Shown here in pieces: positions 16,355 to 23,841 of a stretch of DNA of 64,000 nucleotides. The position numbers and the translations under genes were made by a program. The first letter of the stretch is position 1; every line of letters begins with the position of its first letter. The stretch covers positions 124,001 to 188,000 of the forward strand of contig NZ_JOBH01000005.1 in assembly GCF_000717745.1 (NCBI RefSeq), in the 5' to 3' direction. A model generated the notes under the pieces. It had not been told where the DNA came from, did not search any database, and saw nothing but the letters and a program-made list of their open reading frames with translations. The stretch comes from Streptomyces violens (GTDB lineage: Bacteria; Actinomycetota; Actinomycetes; Streptomycetales; Streptomycetaceae).

Positions 16355-17827
16355 ATGCTGGGAATGGACGGGGAGAAAACCCCGAACCCCCGAGCGCAGG
16401 GGGAACGCTGGACGACCGAGCAGGTACTTGCGATGGCGCCCGACGCGGCGTCGCGCAAGGCCGGCGGCAAGCTCGCGACGCCCGGCCCGTGGTCGGAGGC
16501 GGGCGCGGGCGACGGAGCGGTATGGGGAGTGTGCAAAGGGAGCGGGAGCACTCCGTACCGCGCGATGGTGGACACGACGGGCCCTGCCTTCAAGTGCAGC
16601 TGCCCGAGCCGGAAGTTCCCGTGCAAGCACGCGCTGGGGCTGCTGTTGCTGTGGGCGGGCGAGGACGGCTCCGAGGGGGATGGCGGGGATAACGGGGGTG
16701 TGGTGACGGGCGGCGAGCCGCCGCAGTGGGTCGCCGAGTGGCTGTCCGGGCGGCGCGAGCACCGCGAGGACCGGCCGGGCAAGGGGGACAAGGACGGGGG
16801 CAAGGACAAGGGCAGCAAGGGGCTCGCCGATCCGGAGGCCGCGCGGCGGCGGGCGGAGCGCCGGGCGCAGCGGGTCGGCGCGGGGGCGGAGGAGCTGGAG
16901 CGGCGCCTCGCCGACCTGCTGCGGTCCGGGCTGGCCGCGGCGGACCGGGCGGGATACGGAAGTTGGGACGAGACGGCGGCCCGCATGGTGGACGCCCAGG
17001 CACCCGGACTGGCGGCGCGGGTACGGGAGTTGGGGTCCATCCCCGGATCGGGTGCCGACTGGCCGTCCCGGCTGCTGGAGGAATGCGCGCTGCTCCACCT
17101 TCTCGACGAGGGGCTCCTTGGTATCGAGCGGCTTCCGGAGCCGCTGGCGGCCACGGTCCGCTCGCGAGTGGGCCTGCCGACGGACGCGAACGGCACTGGG
17201 GACGGCTCCGGGGAGAGTTCCGCGGAGCGGACGGTGCGGGACCGCTGGCTGGTGCTGGCCCAGCAGGACCGCGAGGAAGGCCCACAGGGCAAGCTGACCA
17301 CGCGGCGCATATGGATGCGGGGCGAGCGGACGGGCCGGATGGCGCTGCACCTCTCCTTCGCGGGCCCCGGGCGGGCGCACGATCTCGCCCTGCCGCCGGG
17401 GCTCGTCCTGGACGCCGACCTGACGTACTACCCGGGCGCCCGCCCGCTGCGCGTCACCGTGGGCGAGCGGTACGCACCGGCCGCTCCCGGGGGCGTACCG
17501 GCCGGGTGCGGCGCGGACGCCGCGCTCGCCGCGTACGGCGACGCGCTGCGCGACGATCCGTGGCTGGACTCCTGGCCGGTCGTACTGGCCGACGTCGTAC
17601 CGATACCGGGCCGGCCGCCCACTCCGGGACGGCCGGGCACGGGGTGGCAACTGGCCGACGCCGACGGCGAGTCCGCGCTGCCCGTGGACCCGCGCTGCGA
17701 GGGCGGTACGGGCCTGTGGCAGCTCGCCGCGATATCCGGTGGCGGCCCCCTCACCGTGTTCGGTGAGTGCGGCCACCGGGGCTTCGTCCCGCTGACGACG
17801 TGGGATCCGGCACCGGTGGCGCTGTGA
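16355..17827 (+). CDS. SWIM zinc finger protein
   Basis: 490 residues. I start at the ATG at 16355: the only upstream option, TTG at 16325, lies inside the promoter -35 element, and 16355 is seven bases after the -10, so the message is probably leaderless. The SWIM finger is exact: FKCSCPSRKFPCKHALG with C81, C83, C90 and H92 (CxC-x6-CxH), which binds zinc and typically DNA or protein. A charged Lys/Gly/Asp linker (125-165) leads to a helical and beta-rich C-terminal half (DRWLVLAQQDREEGPQGKL, YPGARPLRVTVGERYAP). It is first gene of the rightward arm, with DUF5691 next. SWIM proteins associate with recombination and repair complexes in several lineages, consistent with the promoter. Confidence 0.88.
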   Translation: MLGMDGEKTPNPRAQGERWTTEQVLAMAPDAASRKAGGKLATPGPWSEAGAGDGAVWGVCKGSGSTPYRAMVDTTGPAFKCSCPSRKFPCKHALGLLLLWAGEDGSEGDGGDNGGVVTGGEPPQWVAEWLSGRREHREDRPGKGDKDGGKDKGSKGLADPEAARRRAERRAQRVGAGAEELERRLADLLRSGLAAADRAGYGSWDETAARMVDAQAPGLAARVRELGSIPGSGADWPSRLLEECALLHLLDEGLLGIERLPEPLAATVRSRVGLPTDANGTGDGSGESSAERTVRDRWLVLAQQDREEGPQGKLTTRRIWMRGERTGRMALHLSFAGPGRAHDLALPPGLVLDADLTYYPGARPLRVTVGERYAPAAPGGVPAGCGADAALAAYGDALRDDPWLDSWPVVLADVVPIPGRPPTPGRPGTGWQLADADGESALPVDPRCEGGTGLWQLAAISGGGPLTVFGECGHRGFVPLTTWDPAPVAL

Positions 17828-17869
17828 GAGGGCATCGATGGCGCTGTGACACGGCACCGGGGGCCCTGT

Positions 17870-17911
17870 GAGAACTGAGCACCGAGAACTGAGAACTGAG
17901 CACTGAGAACT
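17870..17911. repeat. 21-bp unit in two tandem copies
   Basis: Units at 17870-17890 and 17891-17911 differ at one position; each starts and ends with GAGAACT, so that heptamer occurs four times. It lies in the 117-bp gap between SWIM and DUF5691 genes. The function is unknown and a promoter is not obvious. Confidence 0.8.
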
Positions 17912-17944
17912 GGTCCGAACGGCCGACGAGAGGGGAGGGGAGCC

Positions 17945-19720
17945 GTGAGTGGGAGCGTGGCTTCTTGGGGGGAGCTGGTGAGTGCCGCGCTGCTCGGGAC
18001 GGAGCGGCGGGCCGCACCGGTGCCGGTGCGTGCGGGGCGGGAGCCCGCGGCCGCGCTGCTGGACGCGGCCGCGGTGAGCACGGTACGGCGGCGGGCGGGA
18101 CTGCGCCCCGCGCCCGCCGCGGAGCGGCCGGCCGTCGCCCCGCCGGACCCGCGTCCCGAGCTGCCGGACGCGGCGCGGCGCAGGCTCGCGCTGCTGCTGG
18201 CCGACCGGGGCGGGCACGCGGGCAGCCGGCGCGGCGCGGCCCCCGACCTGACGGAGCTGCTGCCGCAGTGGCTCGCGACAGCCGGGGAGCGGGGGTACCG
18301 CGCGCCCGCCGCGCTGCTGCCGGCCCTGCTGGACGCGGCCCGGGCCCGTACGGACCTGCGGCCGGCCGCGCTCGCGCTGGCCGGGCCGCGGGCGCTGTGG
18401 CTGGCGCGACTGAACGACGACTGGAAGTTCGCGCTGCGCGGGATCGGCGGCGCGGCGGCGCTGCCGGCTCGGCGGGACCACGCGGCGAGCCAACGCCTCT
18501 GGGAAGAGGGCCTGTTCGCCGAGCGGGTCGCGCTGCTGTCGGCGACCCGCCGCCTCGATCCGGCGGCTGGCCTGGCGCTGCTCGCGGGCACGTGGTCCAC
18601 CGAACGGGCCGAGGACCGGCTGATGTTCCTGGACTCGCTCCGCGAAGGGCTGTCGCCGGCCGACGAGCCGTTCCTGGAGAAGGCGCTGTCCGACCGCAGC
18701 CGGAACGTCCGGGCGACAGCTGCCGAACTGCTCTCCGCCCTGCCGGAGTCCGCCCTGGCGTCCCGCATGGCCGACCGCGCCACGGCCTGCCTCCGGCTCG
18801 ACGACCCGGCCGAGGACAACGGCACGGACAGCGAGCGGCCGGCCACGGGCCCGGTCCTCGTCGTGACGCCGCCGCGGGCGTGCGATGCAGGGATGGAGCG
18901 GGACGGCGTGGTGGCCAAGGCCCCGGCCGGGCGGGGCGAACGGGCGTGGTGGATGAGCCAGTTGCTCGAAGCGACGCCGCTCGGGGTGTGGTCGGGGCTA
19001 CTGGGGCACCGCACCCCGGAGGAGATCGTCGCGCTGCCGGTGGCGGACGGGCGGCGCACGGAGGTGCACGACGCCTGGTGCCGGGCGGCGGTGCGCCAGC
19101 GGAACGCCGCCTGGGCGCGGGCGCTCCTGGGCACCCCGACCGCAGCCGCCAACGGGATATCGAGCAGCGCCGCTTCCGGTGGAGGAACCGGGACGTACGG
19201 GGAAGCCGGGGCGTCCGGGGAGGCCGGGTCGTCGCGGGACGCGGCGAAGCTGCTGGGGGTGCTGCCCGAGGGGGAACGCGCGGCGTGGGTGGCGGAGTTC
19301 GTCGCGTCGCACGGGCTGTCGGACGCGTTCCGGCTGCTCGGGGTGTGCGCCGTGCCGTGGGCCGAGCCGCTCGGCCGGGCGGTGGTCGACGCGCTGGACA
19401 TCGCGCGGGACGCCGGCAGCTATCCGTGGAGCTTCAGCGGGGTGATGGGGCTGGCCGAACGGTGTCTGGATCCGGCCGCGGCGGACCGGCTCGACATGCT
19501 CACGGCACAGGGCGGCGAGCCGGAGGACGGCTCGCCCGGCGCGGACGGCTACTGGTCCGAAGCCTTCCAGCGCCTGGTCGGCACCCTCCGGCTCCGCGCC
19601 ACGATGCACGCCGAACTGACCGAGGGGGACGCCCGGCACACCGAGGGGGACGCCCCGCACGCCGAGAGGGACGCCCCGCACGCCGGGGCAGGCTCCGGGC
19701 ACGCCGGAGCGGGGCCGTGA
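17945..19720 (+). CDS. DUF5691 family protein
   Basis: 591 residues from a GTG preceded by GAGGGGAGGGG. The N-terminus (SWGELVSAALLGTERRAAP) and the Trp/Leu-rich motif ALWLARLNDDWKFAL near residue 155 are characteristic of DUF5691. The body is helical and resembles HEAT/ARM-type repeats (FLEKALSDRSRNVRATAAEL, ASRMADRATACLRL), suggesting a scaffold. The last 35 residues are a degenerate repeat of EGDA-H units. It follows the SWIM gene by 117 bp in the same direction and belongs to the same module as AAA/DUF5682/VWA. No enzymatic motif is visible. Confidence 0.82.
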   Translation: MSGSVASWGELVSAALLGTERRAAPVPVRAGREPAAALLDAAAVSTVRRRAGLRPAPAAERPAVAPPDPRPELPDAARRRLALLLADRGGHAGSRRGAAPDLTELLPQWLATAGERGYRAPAALLPALLDAARARTDLRPAALALAGPRALWLARLNDDWKFALRGIGGAAALPARRDHAASQRLWEEGLFAERVALLSATRRLDPAAGLALLAGTWSTERAEDRLMFLDSLREGLSPADEPFLEKALSDRSRNVRATAAELLSALPESALASRMADRATACLRLDDPAEDNGTDSERPATGPVLVVTPPRACDAGMERDGVVAKAPAGRGERAWWMSQLLEATPLGVWSGLLGHRTPEEIVALPVADGRRTEVHDAWCRAAVRQRNAAWARALLGTPTAAANGISSSAASGGGTGTYGEAGASGEAGSSRDAAKLLGVLPEGERAAWVAEFVASHGLSDAFRLLGVCAVPWAEPLGRAVVDALDIARDAGSYPWSFSGVMGLAERCLDPAAADRLDMLTAQGGEPEDGSPGADGYWSEAFQRLVGTLRLRATMHAELTEGDARHTEGDAPHAERDAPHAGAGSGHAGAGP

Positions 19721-19758
19721 GCCCCCGGACAGCCCCCTGGAAGGGGGCGCGGGTGGGC

Positions 19759-19795
19759 GCTCGGGCGCGGGGGTGCCCCGCGCCCGCGCCCGAGC
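19759..19795. terminator. GC-rich hairpin between convergent genes
   Basis: GCTCGGGCGCG (19759-19769) pairs with CGCGCCCGAGC (19785-19795). It sits between the convergent DUF5691 and icmB genes; there is no T-run, so it is a plausible Streptomyces-style terminator only. Confidence 0.5.
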
Positions 19796-19839
19796 CGGGG
19801 CCGGGGCCGGAGACGGAGCCGACGCGAGCAGACGCTCGC

Positions 19840-20250
<411 letters not shown>

Positions 20251-20838
20251 CACTGCCTCCAAGCCAAGCGCGGCACCGACCTTGACCAGCGCCGTCGAGC
20301 CGACAACCGAATATGCGGCCGCCTGGGCAGCCGCCAGCGTGAACGAACGTTATCCCCAGCATCGCGTACGGAGCCGTTTCGCGACATGGAGGGAGGGGGA
20401 AATCACACGTGGGACACGTTCGCTACGCGCCGTACGCCGCATCTCCTCCGCCGCCGCAAGGCGGCGGGGGCGTCTGCGGGGCGGCGCAGGGAGCCGCAGC
20501 AAACAGCCGCACCGCCGCGCCGTAGCCGCGCGGCACGGCAGTGCGCATTCCGGGTACGTACAGGCCCCCATGCACACGCACGGTGTGCGGGGAAGAGGTA
20601 CCGCGTCACATACGGACAGGCCGGCCGCGAGAGACGAAACGGACAGCACGGTCGGCACGTATGGCAGCCGCAGCAGCCGCGGGACCCGCGTCGGGTGACA
20701 CCCGTCGGCGGTCCGCGCCGGTACCTCATCGTCATCGGCGAGCACGGTGCACGGGGGCCGTGTACGCACCCAACGGCTCCCCATGAGGGCATGACGGGGG
20801 ACAGAGGCGTCCTCCGCGTGCCGTTCGGAGGTCGGCCG
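20251..20838. other. 588-bp intergenic region, no gene seen
   Basis: It separates divergent icmB and the lipase-like gene. Codon-position composition is not gene-like on either strand. It must hold both promoters, but I see no convincing -35/-10 pair. A GCCGCCGCAAGGCGGCG hairpin lies near 20451-20467. The ribosome binding site of the lipase gene (CGGAGG) is at its end. Confidence 0.5.
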
Positions 20839-21978
20839 ATGAAGGCCCTGCCCTTTCTCTGCTGTCTGATCCGCCCCTCCGCCGCCATGCTGCGCGTCAC
20901 GGTCTGGGAGCTGGCGGTGCTCGCCGGGCACCTCCTGCTGTACCCCATGGGCGTCTCGCAGGAGCAGGCCGCGGCGGCGGCAGCCCGCGCGAGCGCAGCC
21001 GCGGACTCGGCCGGGGGCCCGCCCACCGACAAGACCGGAGGCACACCCGCCGACCCGACCACGGACTCGGCCGCCGAGGCGGTACGCGATGCCGGACGGT
21101 CGCCATCCGCATGTACGAAGTCCGGACCGAAAACCGCCACGGCCAAAGCGCCCACGGCCGCGGCCGGGACGAAGAGCGCCGGGACGAAAACGGGGGCGCA
21201 CGCCGGTGCACGCACCGGGACGGGCGCCAGCAGATCCAACGCCTGGTCGCAGGCCGCGACTGAGTCGCTGCCCGCGCCCGCCATGCTGCCGACCGAAGGC
21301 CGGTCGCATCCGCCGGTGCTCCTGCTGCACGGCTTCATCGACAACCGTTCCGTCTTCGTACTGCTGCGCCGCTCGCTGCGCCGGCACGGCTGGCGGCACC
21401 TCGAGGCGCTCAACTACTCCCCTCTCACGTGCGACATACGCAAGGCCGCTGAGCTGCTCGGCCGGCATGTGGAGGACGTCTGCGAGCGCACCGGTCACCG
21501 ACGCATCGACCTGGTGGGGCACAGCCTCGGCGGCCTGATCGCGCGGTACTACGTGCAGCGGCTGGGCGGGGACGCCCGGATCCGGACGCTGGTCACGCTC
21601 GGCACCCCGCACGGCGGCACCCGGCTCGCCGCGCTGCTGCCCGCGCATCCGCTCGTGCGCCAGATGCGGCCGGATTCCGACGTGATCAAGGAGTTGGCCC
21701 GGCCCGCGCCGAATTGCCGGACGTCTTTCGTCTGCTTCTGGAGCGATCTCGATCAGATGATGGTTCCGACCGAGACGGCACAGATCAATCATGCCGATCT
21801 GCGGAGCCGGAACATCCATGTCTCCGGTGTCGGACATCTGGCTTTTCCGGTCAACGGCACGGTCGCGGCAGGCATCCGCGAGGCGCTGGCCTCGGCGGAC
21901 CCGACGAATCCGGCCCAGTCGGAGAATCCCGGCAGCGCGGCGGGCGGGATCGCGTCCGACCAGGCGTCCGTCGCCTGA
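20839..21978 (+). CDS. alpha/beta hydrolase, secreted lipase/esterase-like
   Basis: 379 residues from the ATG at 20839, after CGGAGG. The N-terminus is hydrophobic (residues 5-40: signal or anchor), followed by a long Ala/Thr/Gly/Lys-rich low-complexity linker (40-150). The catalytic domain starts at PPVLLLHGFIDNRSVF and has the nucleophile elbow LVGHSLGGLIARYYV (Ser near residue 229), TLVTLGTPHGGTRLAALLPA as in bacterial triacylglycerol lipases, an acid candidate in FWSDLDQMMVP and the catalytic His in VSGVGHLAFPVNG. The family resembles LipA/PGAP1-like lipases. A role on extracellular lipids is inferred. Reading the same frame upstream gives a much longer open frame that is an artefact of high GC. 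Confidence 0.85.
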   Translation: MKALPFLCCLIRPSAAMLRVTVWELAVLAGHLLLYPMGVSQEQAAAAAARASAAADSAGGPPTDKTGGTPADPTTDSAAEAVRDAGRSPSACTKSGPKTATAKAPTAAAGTKSAGTKTGAHAGARTGTGASRSNAWSQAATESLPAPAMLPTEGRSHPPVLLLHGFIDNRSVFVLLRRSLRRHGWRHLEALNYSPLTCDIRKAAELLGRHVEDVCERTGHRRIDLVGHSLGGLIARYYVQRLGGDARIRTLVTLGTPHGGTRLAALLPAHPLVRQMRPDSDVIKELARPAPNCRTSFVCFWSDLDQMMVPTETAQINHADLRSRNIHVSGVGHLAFPVNGTVAAGIREALASADPTNPAQSENPGSAAGGIASDQASVA

Positions 21979-22187
21979 CCACAGCGCCCTCCGATCACGA
22001 CGGCTACGCCAATCGATGTCGAACATTCATCGAACGTGGCGCCAAGAACATGCCGGGCGTCCTCCGAAAGACGGCCAAATGCCCGGTCTGGAAGGGCCCG
22101 AAACCTACGGAAGATTGTCGCCGTCGCATACCGCCGGGTACAGTCGCCGCTAATTCTCCTGCTGCCGAGGCGAAAGAGAAGTTGGTG

Positions 22188-23768
22188 GTGAACGACCGTC
22201 ACCCGTCGGGGAACCAAGACCCGACCGGCTCTGCTGCTGACTCCTCGTACGGGTCCCATCCCGGTTACGAGCAGCACGGACAGCAGGACGCCCAGCTCGG
22301 TTACACCGCGTACGACGGGTACACCACCGGCACGTACGACACCGGTGCGTATGCCGCCGGTACGTACGACACCGGCACCTTCGACACCGGCACCTATGAC
22401 GTGAGCGGTGCGTACGACGCCTACGGAGCGACCGCCTACGACACCGGTGCCTACGACACGGTGACCTACGGCGGCGGGACGTACGACACTGGTACGTATG
22501 CCACGGGGTACGAGACCGGTGCGTACGACCCGTATGCCTACCCGTCGTACGACGCCACGGGCACGTACGACGTGAGCGACGTGAACGCCGCGTACGACAC
22601 CGGCACGTACGACGTGAGCGGTGCGTACGACACCGGGACGTACGACACCGGTTCCTACGACACGGTCGGCGGCGCCTGGCCGGCTGCCGAAGGCTACGAG
22701 GCCGCCCCCCAGGACGCCCAGTTCGAAACGGGCCAGTTCGAAACAGGCCAATTCGAAACGGGCCAGTTCGAAGCGACCCAGTACGGGACCGGTCACTTCG
22801 ACACCGGTCAGTACGAGGCCGTTGCCGGTCAGTACGAGGCCGCTGCCGAGTCCACCGCCGTCTTCACCGTCGACGAGCTGGTCGACCCCGAAGCCGGAAC
22901 CGGCGACGCGGCCGACGAGGATCTGCACTCCGCAGCCACCGCGATCATCCCCGCCCCCACCCTCTCCCCCGAAGCGGCGCCCGAAGCCGCTCCCGGTGGC
23001 CGTCGGGCCCGGCGGGAAGCGCAGGGGAACAGCGGCCGGGGCCGGCGGCGGACGCCGAAGAAGTCCGCGCTGCTGACCGTCGCCGTGCCCTCCGTGGCCG
23101 CCATGGGCGTGTGCGCCGTGGCCGCCGCCTCCGTCTCCGGTGCGACCGACAAGGACGAGGACACCGCCGTACAGGCCGCTTCGGAGGCCTCGGCGGTGAA
23201 GCCGTCGGCCGCGAACAACAAGCTGGACTCCCAGCTCTCCAACCTGAGCGCGGACGCCAACGACTTCGCCGACCGTGCCAGTCGTACGCAGGAACGTCTC
23301 GACCTGCAGGCCCGGGAGGCCGCCGAGAAGAAGCGGCGGGCGGAGGAGGCGGCGCGCAAGGAGGCGCTGCGGCCGAAGTTCGCGCTGCCGGTCAAGCAGC
23401 ACGGGCTGAGCGCGCTCTTCGGGCAGGCCGGCGTCAACTGGATGTCACTGCACTCCGGCATCGACTTCCCGGTCAGTTACGGCACACCGGTCATGGCCGC
23501 CACCGACGGCACCGTCGTGACCAAGTGGAACCCCGCCTACGGCAACATGATCGAGGTCACCGCGCCGGACGGCACCGAGACCTGGTACTGCCACCTCAGC
23601 AGCGCCAAGATCCGCTCGGGCACGGTCAAGGCCGGAGACGTCATCGGGTACTCCGGCAATTCGGGCAACTCCACCGGCCCGCACCTCCACTTCGAGGTGC
23701 ACCCCGACGGCGGCGACGCGATAGACCCGCTGCCCTGGCTGCGCTCCCACGGCATCAACCCGAACTGA
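22188..23768 (+). CDS. membrane-anchored M23 metallopeptidase with Tyr/Gly repeat domain
   Basis: 526 residues from GTG at 22188 (start peptide VNDRHPSG); the open frame extends to 21714 but with non-coding composition. Residues 35-190 are an array of YDTGTYDTG-type repeats, then QFETGQFETG repeats (about 180-225). A basic stretch (RRARREAQ, RGRRRTPKK) precedes one membrane helix (ALLTVAVPSVAAMGVCAVAA, about 292-318), so the repeats are cytoplasmic and the rest is outside. A short coiled coil (330-390) leads to an M23 (LytM) domain with zinc ligands in LHSGIDF (H421, D425) and PHLHFEVH (H near 499-501). It would cleave peptidoglycan cross-bridges. The cytoplasmic repeats look like an intrinsically disordered interaction domain. 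The terminator at 23781-23817 follows. Confidence 0.85.
   Translation: MNDRHPSGNQDPTGSAADSSYGSHPGYEQHGQQDAQLGYTAYDGYTTGTYDTGAYAAGTYDTGTFDTGTYDVSGAYDAYGATAYDTGAYDTVTYGGGTYDTGTYATGYETGAYDPYAYPSYDATGTYDVSDVNAAYDTGTYDVSGAYDTGTYDTGSYDTVGGAWPAAEGYEAAPQDAQFETGQFETGQFETGQFEATQYGTGHFDTGQYEAVAGQYEAAAESTAVFTVDELVDPEAGTGDAADEDLHSAATAIIPAPTLSPEAAPEAAPGGRRARREAQGNSGRGRRRTPKKSALLTVAVPSVAAMGVCAVAAASVSGATDKDEDTAVQAASEASAVKPSAANNKLDSQLSNLSADANDFADRASRTQERLDLQAREAAEKKRRAEEAARKEALRPKFALPVKQHGLSALFGQAGVNWMSLHSGIDFPVSYGTPVMAATDGTVVTKWNPAYGNMIEVTAPDGTETWYCHLSSAKIRSGTVKAGDVIGYSGNSGNSTGPHLHFEVHPDGGDAIDPLPWLRSHGINPN
22308..22800. repeat. in-frame tandem repeats encoding YDTG and FETGQ units
   Basis: Irregular 12- to 18-bp units of TACGACACCGG-type sequence (22308-22670), then four 15-bp copies of CAGTTCGAAACGGGC-type sequence (22720-22770). 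They are coding, preserve frame throughout, and are not spacer-bearing, so this is not a CRISPR array. Confidence 0.85.
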
Positions 23769-23780
23769 GCAACAGCGCAC

Positions 23781-23817
23781 GAAGGCGGCCCGCCCCCTGG
23801 GGGTCCGGGCCGCCTTC
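23781..23817. terminator. bidirectional terminator between M23 peptidase and pcrA
   Basis: GAAGGCGGCCCG (23781-23792) pairs perfectly with CGGGCCGCCTTC (23806-23817) around a 13-base loop, between convergent genes. Confidence 0.8.
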
Positions 23818-23841
23818 CGTGCGTACCACTCGTGCGTACGA

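Noticed and set aside
22308..22800. Regular repeats that could suggest a CRISPR array
   Set aside because: Units are in frame, of uneven length, have no spacers and encode a continuous peptide inside the M23 peptidase gene.
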